Under the pieces are notes generated by a model. The model was not told the origin of the DNA. It saw only the letters and a list, made by a program, of their open reading frames with translations, and did no database searches. A stretch of 64,000 nt of DNA from Nematostella vectensis. Its lineage: Eukaryota > Cnidaria > Anthozoa > Actiniaria > Edwardsiidae. Shown in pieces: positions 21,515 through 33,829 of the stretch. Positions within the stretch are counted from its first letter, which is position 1; each line of letters opens with the position of its first letter. The stretch spans positions 372,001-436,000 of the forward strand of contig NC_064043.1 of the NCBI RefSeq assembly GCF_932526225.1. Direction: 5' to 3'. The translations under genes and the position numbers were made by a program.

Positions 21515-23510
21515 AAAATGAGTTTGCAAAATAAGCTCGCTAGATTTATTGATTATATGTATTCAATTTGTTCCTAGGAAGTTAACAAAAAACACAAAGC
21601 AAAGAGTTTGAGGAAGTAAACAAGTATGTGAACTTTAATAATCTATTTGAAGGGGCGCATTTTGTACAGGAAAGCATACATAGAATGCTTAACTGGTGGA
21701 GAGGGGAGAGGTAACAGTTTATTGAGCATAATGTCAACAATAGCAGGGGGAAGGGAGGGGCACTCTCTTCATACAATATTGCAGTTGTTTCCTATTATTA
21801 AATAAGTTTGTAAGATATATTTGTTTATTAAGCAAGGTCTATTTCTGAGACAAGCAAACTCAAGTAAGAGCTGTTGAAATAACAGGTGAGTGTAAAAAAA
21901 AAAACAATTATCTGATTAGAAAACTAATGTAGATTCCTTTGCAGCAAATAAGAACAAACTTCATTTTGTTTGTTATTTGTGAGGAACGAGATGAGCTCTA
22001 CAAGGCCAAGAAGAAATATGTATTGCTCATCTAAATTATACAAGTAAAAAAAATATATTAAAAAAGAATTACTGTAAGTAATTAGAGTGGTTTTCATTAA
22101 CCCGTGAAACAAAGTGTGATAGTTAAACGGTAATAGTTAGTAAAACACAAAAAAGAACAATAGAATCAGATCACAACAAAGTGTAATACGCTAAAGCGTA
22201 GTTCACGGGTTAATGAAGGTTTTGACATTTGAACCTTACATCCACATGAAAGTAATGCCTAATATCGAGTGCCCTACAGTAAGTGTTTTGCAGTCAAGTT
22301 GTTTTCTGTTAGTAGGTAAAAAATTATTCTAAATAATAGTAATCATAGCTATGGTCACCACTTACACATATAGCACTTGTAATGAAAAGAAAGAAAATAT
22401 ATATATATGCAGTCAAACAACAGAATTGCATGATAACCTTGAATATATTGAATAAAGGACTGCAAAAAAACATCTTTTTTACTAGTTGCTTGAATTGACC
22501 CTTGGCTATTTTTAGCTGAATTCCCCTCCCCCTCTAAAAAAGAAAATAATAATAATAATAGAACAAAACTAAAAAGAAAACAAACACAGCAGAGACCCCC
22601 ACCAACAATTTTGATTTTTTTTTTTACTTTCCTTTAAAGGGGGAGTGTCATGTTTAAGAGATTTGCAATAGCTCTAGAGCCCTGACACAATGAACTTCAG
22701 TGAAATTCTAATACTGACTTATAAGCTTTTGGTACATGTGGGAGACTTTAAACAAAACAAAAAAAAATGACCACAAACTGTCCATTAACATAGTTTTCAA
22801 TATAATATTGCATATAAGGTATTGACAGCTTTTAAAAAGTTCAACTGTTTGTAGACACTTAAAAGCCTACAATAAATACTGACTCCAGACATGCGCAGTA
22901 CTATGCTGCTGCCCCTTTAAAGTAAAATACAGCTTTACTTATTCAGCGTAGACAATATTGCGGATTTTGTCAATATTCTAATATGAATATGTCAATATTC
23001 TCCCCCCTTTCGTCTTTATTTCTATTTATTTTATGCTTTTCACATGATACCAAAACAGCGTCTTTTTTCTTTGCTAATTTGATGTCATGTACACACTAAA
23101 AGAGATGCGCCCGTGCGCATGGCGAGTCCCCAAGGGACCCAAGACGCCCAAATAGACCTCTATTTTTTGTCATCCACAATCTCGGCGAGCTGTGCGTGGC
23201 GTAACCGTATTACAGGCCTGGGATCCTGGTTATTGTTCTCCCCATTAATGCGCGGGTTGGGATAACATTGCAAGAGTGTTGTACAGCATATTCGCTCGGA
23301 AATGTCGGTGCTTGGGGCCTTCGGGTTCTTTACAGCCTTCCGTAAAAGCCTTGTGCTGCCATAACGATTGGGTAATCCGTATGTATGGTTTCCGTTTTGT
23401 TCTTCAAACCGGTTCGATCCCAGGCCAATGGGCTTTTTTTTTAGTTCGTTTTTTTTTTCTTTGTGCTGGACCCCCTTAATCCTGATAGGTTTTGCGCAAA
23501 AATAATAAAA
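21515..23510 (+). repeat. Unit 12, subfamily A
   Basis: A markers. Private changes are 'taataatctatttg' and a short deletion in 'attgcatataaggt' (about 22811) that removes 'ttatttaa'. Box B is at 23411-23421 (short 'aaaccgg' form). Confidence 0.92.
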
Positions 23511-24389
23511 AAAGTGAGTTTGCAAAATAAGCTTGCTAGATTTATTGATAATATGTATTCAATTTGTTCCTAGGAAGTTAACAAAAAACACAAAGCAAAG
23601 AGTTTGAGGAAGTAAACAAGTATGTGAACTTTAATGTTCTATTTGAAGGGGTGCATTTTGTACAGGGAAGCATACATAGAATGCTTAACTGGTGGAGAGG
23701 GAAGAGGTAAAAGTTTATTGAGCATAATTTCAACAATAGCAGAGGGAAGAGAGGGGCACTCTCTTCATACAATATTGCAGTTGTTACCTATTATTAAATA
23801 AGTTTGTAACATGTCTTTGTTTATTAAGCAAGGTCTATTTCTGAGACAAGCAAACTCAAGTAAGGCTGTTGAAATAACAGGTGAGTGTTAAAAGATAAAC
23901 AATTATCTGATTAGAAAACTACTGTAGATTCCTTTGCACCAAAATAAGAACAAACTTCATTTTGTTTGTTATTTATGAGGAACGAGATGAGCTCTACAAA
24001 GCCATAAAGAAATATGTATTGCTCATCTAAATTATACAAGTAAATAATAATATTAAAAAAGAACTACTGTAAGTATCTAGAGTGGTTTTCATTAACCTGT
24101 GAAACAAAGTGTGATAGTTAAACGGTAATAGTTAGTAAAACACAAAAAAGTACAATAGAATCAGATCACCACAAAGTGTAATACGCTAAAGCGTAGTTCA
24201 CGGGTTAATGAAGGTTTTGACATTTCAACCTTACATCCACATGAAAGTAATGCCTAATATCGAGTGCCCTACAGTAAGTGTTTTGCAGTCAAGTTGTTTT
24301 CTGTTAGTAGGTAAAAAAATATTCTAAATAATAGTAATCATAGCTATGGTCACCACTTACACATATAGAACTTGTAATGAAAAGAAAGA

Positions 24390-24425
<36 letters not shown>

Positions 24426-25160
24426 GTCAAACAACAGAATTGCATGATAACCTTGAATATATTGAATAAAGGACTGCAAAAAAACATCTTTTGTACTAGT
24501 TGCTTGAATTGACCTTTGGCTATTTTTAGCTGAATTCCCCTCCCCCTCTAAAAAAGAAAATAATAATAATAATAGAACAAAACTAAAAAGAAAACAAACA
24601 AAACAGAGACCCCCACCAACAATTTTGATTTTTTTTTACTTTCCTTTAAAAGGGGAGTGTCATGGTTAAGAGATTTGCAATAGCTCTAGAGCCCTGACAC
24701 AATGAACTTCAGTGAAATTCTAATACTGACTTATGAGCTTTTGGTACATGTGGGAGACTTTAAACAAAACCAAAAAAATGACCACAAACTGTCAATTAAC
24801 ATAGTTTTTAATATAATATTGCATATTATTTAATAAGGTATTCACAGCTTTTAAAAAGTTCAACTGTTTGTTGACACTTTAAAGCCTACAAGAATCACTG
24901 ACTCCAGACATGCGCAGTACTATGTTGCTGCCCCTTTAAAGTAAAATACAGCTTTACTTAGTCAGCGTAGACAAAATTGCGGATTTTGTCAATATTCTAA
25001 TATGAAGATGTCAATATTCTCCCCCCTTACGTCTTTATTTCTATTTATTTTAGTATTTTCACATGATACCAAAACAGCGTCTTTTTTCTTCGCTAATTTG
25101 ATGTCATGTACACAATAAAAGAGATGCGACCGTGCGCATGGCGAGTCCCCAAGGGACCCA

Positions 25161-25173
25161 TCATCATCATTGG
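25161..25173. repeat. (TCA)n tail of the LINE insertion
   Basis: 'tcatcatcatcat' at the left edge is the minus-strand (ATG)n 3' tail of the retrotransposon and marks its 3' end and orientation. Confidence 0.85.
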
Positions 25174-25203
25174 CCGTCCGTCGAGGCGACGATGACTGTT
25201 CTA

Positions 25204-25531
25204 TTGTGTTGGTCCTTTGATCTTAACTCTCCATGCTGGACGATCCCGAGCAGTGGTTTGCCAAGAGTTTGAGCTTATATCCCTCCACTTCAGGTTCCTC
25301 TTTACCACATCTTTGAACCTGAGTCTAGGCCGACCCTGATTCCTGGTCCCTGTCGTGAGCTGAGAGTAGAGCAGCTGCCTAGGCAATCTGTCAGTGTCCA
25401 TGTGGTGAACATGCCCAGTCCATCTGAGATTTTTCTCAATGAGTGTGTCAGCCATTGACCGTAATCCGGTCCTCTTGTATATCTCTTTGTTTGTGACTTT
25501 ATCCATCCAAGTAATTTTCATTATTTCTCTC
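25204..25531 (-). pseudogene. LINE reverse-transcriptase C-terminal fragment
   Basis: About 108 codons open on the minus strand, entered in frame from the flanking satellite, so the satellite start codon at 25569 makes a 122-codon hybrid frame by chance. RWTGHV and GRPRLRF match the post-RT region of non-LTR retrotransposon polyproteins. Those proteins are roughly a thousand residues, so about nine tenths is missing. No enzymatic activity is expected. Confidence 0.8.
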
Positions 25532-25902
25532 AGACGCCTAAATAGACCTCTATTTTTTGTCATCCACAATCTCGGCGAGCTGTGCGTGGCGTAACCGTAT
25601 TACAGGCCTGGGATCCTGGTTATTGTCCTCCCCATTAATGCGCGGGTTGGGATAACCTTGCAAGAGTGTTGTACAGCATATTCGCTCGGAAATATCGGTA
25701 CTTGGGGCCTTCGGGTTCTTTACAGCCTTCCGTAAAAGCCTTGTGCTGCCATACCGATTGGGTAATCCGTATGTATGGTTTCCGTTTTGTTCTTCAGACC
25801 GGGTTCGATCCCAGGCCAATGGGCTTTTTTTTTTAATTCGTTTTTTTTTTCTTTGTGCTGGACCCCCTTAATCCTGATAGGTTTTGCGCAAAAATAATAA
25901 AA

Positions 25903-27894
25903 AAAGTGAGTTTGACAAATAAGCTTGCTAGATTTATTGATAATATGTATTCAATTTGTTCCTAGGAAGTTAACAAAAAACAGAAAGCAATAAGTTTGAG
26001 GAAGTAAACAAGTATGTGAACTTTAATGTTCTATTTGAAGGGGTGCATTTTGTACAGGGAAGCATACATAGAATGCTTAACTGGTGGAGAGGGAAGAGGT
26101 AAAAGTTTATTGAGCATAATTTCAACAATAGCAGAGGGAAGAGAGGGGCACTCTCTTCATACAATATTGCAGTTGTTACCTATTATTAAATAAGTTTGTA
26201 ACATGTCTTTGTTTATTAAGCAAGGTCTATTTCTGAGACAAGCAAACTCAAGTAAGGCTGTTAACATAACAGGTGAGTGTTAAAAGAAAAACAATTATCT
26301 GATTAGAAAACTACTGTAGATTCCTTTGCACCAAAATAAGAACAAGCTTCATTTTGTTTGTTATTTATGAGGAACGAGATGAGCTCTACAAAGCCATAAA
26401 GAAATATGTATTGCTCATCTAAATTATACAAGTAAATAATAATATTAAAAAAGAACTACTGTAAGTATCTAGAGTGGTTTTCATTAACCCGTGAAACAAA
26501 GTGTGATAGTTAAGCGGTAATAGTTAGTAAAACACAAAAAAGTACAATAGAATCAGATCACCACAAAGTGTAATACGCTAAAGCGTAGTTCACGGGTTAA
26601 TAAAGGTTTTGACATTTCAACCTTAAGCATCCACATGAAAGTAATGCCTAATATCGAGTGCCCTACAGTAAGTGTTTTGCAGTCAAGTTGTTTTCTGTTA
26701 GTAGGTAAAAAAATATTCTAAATAATAGTAATCATAGCTATGGTCACCACTTACACATATAGCACTTGTAATGAAAAGAAAGAAAATATATATATATGCA
26801 GTCAAACAACAGAATTGCATGATAACCTTGAATATATTGAATAAAGGACTGCAAAAAACATCTTTTGTACTAGTTGCTTGAATTGACCCTTGGCTATTTT
26901 TAGCTGAATTCCCCTCCCCCTCTAAAAAAGAAAATAATAATAATAATAATAAAACAAAACTAAAAAGAAAACAAACACAGCAGAGACCCCCACCAACAAT
27001 TTTGATTTTTTTTTACTTTCCTTTAAAGGGGGAGTGTCATGTTTAAGAGATTTGCAATAGCTCTAGAGCCCTGACACAATGAACTTCAGTGAAATTCTAA
27101 TACTGACTTATGAGCTTTTGGTACATGTGGGAGACTTTAAACAAAACAAAAAAAATGACCACAAACTGTCCATTAACATAGTTTTCAATATAATATTGCA
27201 TATTATTTAATAAGGTATTGACAGCTTTAAAAAAGTTCAACTGTTTGTAGACACTTTAGAGCCTACGAGAATCACTGACTCCAGACATGCGCAGTACTAT
27301 GTTGCTGCCCCTTTAAAGTAAAATACAGCTTTACTTAGTCAGCGTAGACAAAATTGCGGATTTTGTCAATATTCTAATATGAAGATGTCAATATTCTCCC
27401 CCCTTACGTCTTTATTTCTATTTATTTTATGATTTTCACATGATACCAAAACAGCGTCTTTTTTCTTCGCTAATTTGATGTCATGTACACAATAAAAGAG
27501 ATGCGCCCGTGCGCATGGCGAGTCCCCAAGGGACCCAAGACGCCCAAATAGACCTCTATTTTGGTCGGCGAGCTGTGCGTGGCGTAACCGTATTACAGGC
27601 CTGGGATCCTGGTTATTGTCCTCCCCATTAATGCGCGGGTTGGGATAACCTTGCAAGAGTGTTGTACAGCATATTCGCTCGGAAATATCGGTGCTTGGGG
27701 CCTTCGGGTTCTTTACAGCCTTCCGTAAAAGCCTTGTGCTGCCATACCGATTGGGTAATCCGTATGTATGGTTTCCGTTTTGTTCTTCAGACCGGGTTCG
27801 ATCCCAGGCCTATGGGCTTTTTTTTTTAATTCGTTTTTTTTCTTTGTGCTGGACCCCCTTAATCCTGATTGGTTTTGCGCAAAAATAATAAAAA
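25903..27894 (+). repeat. Unit 14, B-to-A chimera
   Basis: B markers up to the MITE-like element ('caccacaaag'), then a private 'ccttaagcatcc' (shared only with unit 17), then A-type sequence that matches unit 15 closely. It carries the 12 bp deletion 'ttggtcggcgag'. Box B is at 27795-27805, followed by 'ggcctatggg'. Confidence 0.92.
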
Positions 27895-29884
27895 AAAGTG
27901 AGTTTGCAAAATAAGCTCGCTAGATTTATTGATTATATGTATTCAATTTGTTCCTAGGAAGTTAACAAAAAACACAAAGCAAAGAGTTTGAGGAAGTAAA
28001 CAAGTATGTGAACTTTAATGTTCTATTTGAAGGGGCGCATTTTGTACAGGGAAGCATACATAGAATGCTTAACTGGTGGAGAGGGGAGAGGTAACAGTTT
28101 ATTGAGCATAATGTCAACAATAGCAGGGGGTAGGGAGGGGCACGCTCTTCATACAATATTGCAGTTGTTTCCTATTATTAAATAAGTTTGTAAGATATAT
28201 TTGTTTATTAAGCAAGGTCTATTTCTGAGACAAGCAAACTCAAGTAAGAGCTGTTGAAATAACAGGTGAGTGTAAAAAAAAAAACAATTATCTGATTAGA
28301 AAACTAATGTAGATTCCTTTGCAGCAAATAAGAACAAACTTCATTTTGTTTGTTATTTATGAGGAACGAGATGAGCTCTACAAGGCCAAGAAGAAATATG
28401 TATTGCTCATCTAAATTATACAAGTAAATAATAATATTAAAAAAGATTTACTGTAAGTAATTAGAGTGGTTTTCATTAACCCGTGAAACAAAGTGTGATA
28501 GTTAAACGGTAATAGTTAGTAAAACACAAAAAAGAACAATAGAATCAGATCACAACAAAGTGTAATACGCTAAAGCGTAGTTCACGGGTTAATGAAGGTT
28601 TTGACATTTGAACCTTACATCCACATGAAAGTAATGCCTAATATCGAGTGCCCTACAGTAAGTGTTTTGCAATCAAGTTGTTTTCTGTTAGTAGGTAAAA
28701 AATTATTCTAAATAATAGTAATCATAGCTATGGTCACCACTTACACATATAGCACTTGTAATGAAAAGAAAGAAAATATATATATATGCAGTCAAACAAC
28801 AGAATTGCATGATAACCTTGAATATATTGAATAAAGGACTGCAAAAAACATCTTTTGTACTAGTTGCTTGAATTGACCCTTGGCTATTTTTAGCTGAATT
28901 CCCCTCCCCCTCTAAAAAAGAAAATAATAATAATAATAATAGAACAAAACTAAAAAGAAAACAAACACAGCAGAGACCCCCACCAACAATTTTGATTTTT
29001 TTTTACTTTCCTTTAAAGGGGGAGTGTCATGTTTAAGAGATTTGCAATAGCTCTAGAGCCCTGACACAATGAACTTCAGTGAAATTCTAATACTGACTTA
29101 TGAGCTTTTGGTACATGTGGGAGACTTTAAACAAAACAAAAAAAATGACCACAAACTGTCCATTAACATAGTTTTCAATATAATATTGCATATTATTTAA
29201 TAAGGTATTGACAGCTTTAAAAAAGTTCAACTGTTTGTAGACACTTTAGAGCCTACGAGAATCACTGACTCCAGACATGCGCAGTACTATGTTGCTGCCC
29301 CTTTAAAGTAAAATACAGCTTTACTTAGTCAGCGTAGACAAAATTGCGGATTTTGTCAATATTCTAATATGAAGATGTCAATATTCTCCCCCCTTACGTC
29401 TTTATTTCTATTTATTTTATGATTTTCACATGATACCAAAACAGCGTCTTTTTTCTTCGCTAATTTGATGTCATGTACACAATAAAAGAGATGCGCCCGT
29501 GCGCATGGCGAGTCCCCAAGGGACCCAAGACGCCCAAATAGACCTCTATTTTGGTCGGCGAGCTGTGCGTGGCGTAACCGTATTACAGGCCTGGGATCCT
29601 GGTTATTGTCCTCCCCATTAATGCGCGGGTTGGGATAACCTTGCAAGAGTGTTGTACAGCATATTCGCTCGGAAATATCGGTGCTTGGGGCCTTCGGGTT
29701 CTTTACAGCCTTCCGTAAAAGCCTTGTGCTGCCATACCGATTGGGTAATCCGTATGTATGGTTTCCGTTTTGTTCTTCAGACCGGGTTCGATCCCAGGCC
29801 TATGGGCTTTTTTTTTTAATTCGTTTTTTTTCTTTGTGCTGGACCCCCTTAATCCTGATTGGTTTTGCGCAAAAATAATAAAAA
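27895..29884 (+). repeat. Unit 15, subfamily A, near-twin of unit 16
   Basis: An A unit of 1,990 bp with private changes 'gggggtagggagg', 'cacgctcttc', 'gatttactg' and 'tgcaatcaag', all repeated in unit 16. It has the 12 bp deletion. Box B is at 29785-29795, followed by 'ggcctatggg' as in unit 14. Confidence 0.94.
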
Positions 29885-31894
29885 AAAGTGAGTTTGCAAA
29901 ATAAGCTCGCTAGATTTATTGATTATATGTATTCAATTTGTTCCTAGGAAGTTAACAAAAAACACAAAGCAAAGAGTTTGAGGAAGTAAACAAGTATGTG
30001 AACTTTAATGTTCTATTTGAAGGGGCGCATTTTGTACAGGGAAGCATACATAGAATGCTTAACTGGTGGAGAGGGGAGAGGTAACAGTTTATTGAGCATA
30101 ATGTCAACAATAGCAGGGGGTAGGGAGGGGCACGCTCTTCATACAATATTGCAGTTGTTTCCTATTATTAAATAAGTTTGTAAGATATATTTGTTTATTA
30201 AGCAAGGTCTATTTCTGAGACAAGCAAACTCAAGTAAGAGCTGTTGAAATAACAGGTGAGTGTAAAAAAAAAAACAATTATCTGATTAGAAAACTAATGT
30301 AGATTCCTTTGCAGCAAATAAGAACAAACTTCATTTTGTTTGTTATTTATGAGGAACGAGATGAGCTCTACAAGGCCAAGAAGAAATATGTATTGCTCAT
30401 CTAAATTATACAAGTAAATAATAATATTAAAAAAGATTTACTGTAAGTAATTAGAGTGGTTTTCATTAACCCGTGAAACAAAGTGTGATAGTTAAACGGT
30501 AATAGTTAGTAAAACACAAAAAAGAACAATAGAATCAGATCACAACAAAGTGTAATACGCTAAAGCGTAGTTCACGGGTTAATGAAGGTTTTGACATTTG
30601 AACCTTACATCCACATGAAAGTAATGCCTAATATCGAGTGCCCTACAGTAAGTGTTTTGCAATCAAGTTGTTTTCTGTTAGTAGGTAAAAAATTATTCTA
30701 AATAATAGTAATCATAGCTATGGTCACCACTTACACATATAGCACTTGTAATGAAAAGAAAGAAAATATATATATATGCAGTCAAACAACAGAATTGCAT
30801 GATAACCTTGAATATATTGAATAAAGGACTGCAAAAAACATCTTTTGTACTAGTTGCTTGAATTGACCCTTGGCTATTTTTAGCTGAATTCCCCTCCCCC
30901 TCTAAAAAAGAAAATAATAATAATAATAATAGAACAAAACTAAAAAGAAAACAAACACAGCAGAGACCCCCACCAACAATTTTGATTTTTTTTTACTTTC
31001 CTTTAAAGGGGGAGTGTCATGTTTAAGAGATTTGCAATAGCTCTAGAGCCCTGACACAATGAACTTCAGTGAAATTCTAATACTGACTTATGAGCTTTTG
31101 GTACATGTGGGAGACTTTAAACAAAACAAAAAAAATGACCACAAACTGTCCATTAACATAGTTTTCAATATAATATTGCATATTATTTAATAAGGTATTG
31201 ACAGCTTTTAAAAAGTTCAACTGTTTGTAGACACTTAAAAGCCTACAATAAACACTGACTCCAGACATGCGCAGTACTATGCTGCTGCCCCTTTAAAGTA
31301 AAATACAGCTTTACTTAGTCAGCGTAGACAATATTGCGGATTTTGTCAATATTCTAATATGAATATGTCAATTTTCTCCCCCCCTTACGTCTTTATTTCT
31401 TTTTTTTTTTTTTATGCTTTTCACATGATACCAAAACAGCGTCTTTTTTCTTTGCTAATTTGATGTCATGTACACACTAAAAGAGATGCGCCCGTGCGCA
31501 TGGCGAGTCCCCAAGGGACCCAAGACGCCCAAATAGACCTCTATTTTTTGTCATCTACAATCTCGGCGAGCTGTGCGTGGCGTAACCGTATTACAGGCCT
31601 GGGATCCTGGTTATTGTTCTCCCCATTAATGCGCGGGTTGGGATAACCTTGCAAGAGTGTTGTACAGCATATTCGCTCGGAAATGTCGGTGCTTGGGGCC
31701 TTCGGGTTCTTTACAGCCTTCCGTAAAAGCCTTGTGCTGCCATACCGATTGGGTAATCCGTATGTATGGTTTCCGTTTTGTTCTTCAAACCGGGTTCGAT
31801 CACAGGCCAATGGACTTTTTTTTTTAGTTCGTTTTTTTTTTCTTTGTGCTGGACCCCCTTAATCCTGATAGGTTTTGCGCAAAAATAATAAAAA
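29885..31894 (+). repeat. Unit 16, subfamily A, mutated box B
   Basis: Effectively identical to unit 15 until about 31205, then a different 3' part ('acttaaaagcctacaataaac'). A T-run replaces 'ctatttatttta' near 31400. Box B (31793-31803) reads GGTTCGATCAC, the only copy with a change in the motif. Confidence 0.94.
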
Positions 31895-33829
31895 AAAGTG
31901 AGTTTGCAAAATAAGCTTGCTAGATTTATTGATAATATGTATTCAATTTGTTCCTAGGAAGTTAACAAAAAACACAAAGCAAAGAGTTTGAGGAAGTAAA
32001 CAAGTATGTGAACTTTAATGTTCTATTTGAAGGGGTGCATTTTGTACAGGGAAGCATACATAGAATGCTTAACTGGTGGAGAGGGAAGAGGTAAAAGTTT
32101 ATTGAGCATAATTTCAACAATAGCAGAGGGAAGAGAGGGGCACTCTCTTCATACAATATTGCAGTTGTTACCTATTATTAAATAAGTTTGTAACATGTCT
32201 TTGTTTATTAAGCAAGGTCTATTTCTGAGACAAGCAAACTCAAGTAAGGCTGTTGAAATAACAGGTGAGTGTTAAAAGATAAACAATTATCTGATTAGAA
32301 AACTACTGTAGATTCCTTTGCACCAAAATAAGAACAAACTTCATTTTGTTTGTTATTTATGAGGAACGAGATGAGCTCTACAAAGCCATAAAGAAATATG
32401 TATTGCTCATCTAAATTATTCAAGTAAATAATAATATTAAAAAAAAAACTACTGTAAGTATCTAGAGTGGTTTTCATTAACCCGTGAAACAAAGTGTGAT
32501 AGTTAAGCGGTAATAGTTAGTAAAACACAAAAAAGTACAATAGAATCAGATCACCACAAAGTGTAATACGCTAAAGCGTAGTTCACGGGTTAATGAAGGT
32601 TTTGACATTTCAACCTTAAGCATCCACATGAAAGTAATGCCTAATATCGAGTGCCCTACAGTAAGTGTTTTGCAGTCAAGTTGTTTTCTGTTAGTAGGTA
32701 AAAAAATATTCTAAATAATAGTAATCATAGCTATGGTCACCACTTACACATATAGAACTTGTAATGAAAAGAAAGAAAAAAAAATATATATATATATGCA
32801 GTCAAACAACAGAATTGCATGATAACCTTGAATATATTGAATAAAGGACTGCAAAAAAACATCTTTTGTACTAGTTGCTTGAATTGACCCTTGGCTATTT
32901 TTAGCTGAATTCCCCTCCCCCTCTAAAAAAGAAAATAATAATAATTATAGAACAAAACTAAAAAGAAAACAAACAAAACAGAGACCCCCACCAACAATTT
33001 TGATTTTTTTTTACTTTCCTTTAAAAGGGGAGTGTCATGGTTAAGAGATTTGCAATAGCTCTAGAGCCCTGACACAATGAACTTCAGTGAAATTCTAATA
33101 CTGACTTATGAGCTTTTGGTACATGTGGGAGACTTTAAACAAAACCAAAAAAATGACCACAAACTGTCAATTAACATAGTTTTTAATATAATATTGCATA
33201 TTATTTAATAAGGTATTCACAGCTTTTAAAAAGTTCAACTGTTTGTTGACACTTTAAAGCCTACAAGAATCACTGACTCCAGACATGCGCAGTACTATGT
33301 TGCTGCCCCTTTAAAGTAAAATACAGCTTTACTTAGTCAGCGTAGACAAAATTGCGGATTTTGTCAATATTCTAATATGAAGATGTCAGCGTCTTTTTTC
33401 TTTGCTAATTTGATGTCATGTACACAATAAAAGAGATGCGCCCGTGCGCATGGCGAGTCCCCAAGGGACCCAAGACGCCCAAATAGACCTCTATTTTTGT
33501 CGGCGAGCTGTGCGTGGCGTAACCGTATTACAGGCCTGGGATCCTGGTTATTGTCCTCCCCATTAATGCGCGGGTTGGGATAACCTTGCAAGAGTGTTGT
33601 ACAGCATATTCGCTCGGAAATATCGGTGCTTGGGTCCTTCGGGTTCTTTACAGCCTTCCGTAAAAGCCTTGTGCTGCCATACCGATTGGGTAATCCGTAT
33701 GTATGGTTTCCGTTTTGTTCTTCAGACCGGGTTCGATCCCAGGCCAATGGGCTTTTTTTTTTAATTCTTTTTTTTTCTTTGTGCTGGACCCCCTTTATCC
33801 TGATAGGTTTTGCGCAAAAATAATAAAAA
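31895..33829 (+). repeat. Unit 17, subfamily B with two shared deletions
   Basis: B markers, 'ccttaagcatcc' as in unit 14, and the same 'gatgtca|gcgtc' deletion as unit 5 (junction 33388/33389). It also has the 12 bp deletion 'tttgtcggcgag'. Box B is at 33730-33740. Confidence 0.93.

Larger units (their letters stand above)
25161..25531 (-). mobile_element. 5'-truncated non-LTR retrotransposon (LINE) 3' end
   Basis: This is the only non-satellite sequence recognised in the window. On the minus strand, an open frame of about 108 codons runs from the insertion edge (25531) to a stop at 25201-25203. It contains LRWTGHV-HMDTDRLPRQ, then LTTGTRNQGRPRLRFKD, and near the end SSNSWQTTARDRPAWR. These resemble the region after the reverse-transcriptase domain in animal LINEs, where RWxGHVxRM and GRPxxRxKD are common. 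The stop is followed by about 40 bp and then ATGATGATGATGA, a short 3' UTR ending in a trinucleotide tail, as in RTE-like elements. The endonuclease and catalytic reverse-transcriptase domains are absent, so it cannot move by itself. It lies between 'gggaccca' and 'agacgcc' of the unit; no clear target-site duplication is seen. The undamaged frame suggests a fairly recent insertion. Exact clade uncertain. Confidence 0.85.
23511..25902 (+). repeat. Unit 13, subfamily B, interrupted by a LINE fragment
   Basis: The unit is 2,392 bp because of a 371 bp insertion at 25161-25531 inside the GC-rich module. The TA run is also lengthened (about 24394-24422). The downstream box B (25802-25812) and T-run are intact. 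Confidence 0.95.

Noticed and set aside
25150-25540. A target-site duplication around the LINE fragment
   Set aside because: The flanks 'gggaccca' and 'agacgcc' rejoin to the normal unit with no convincing duplicated bases.
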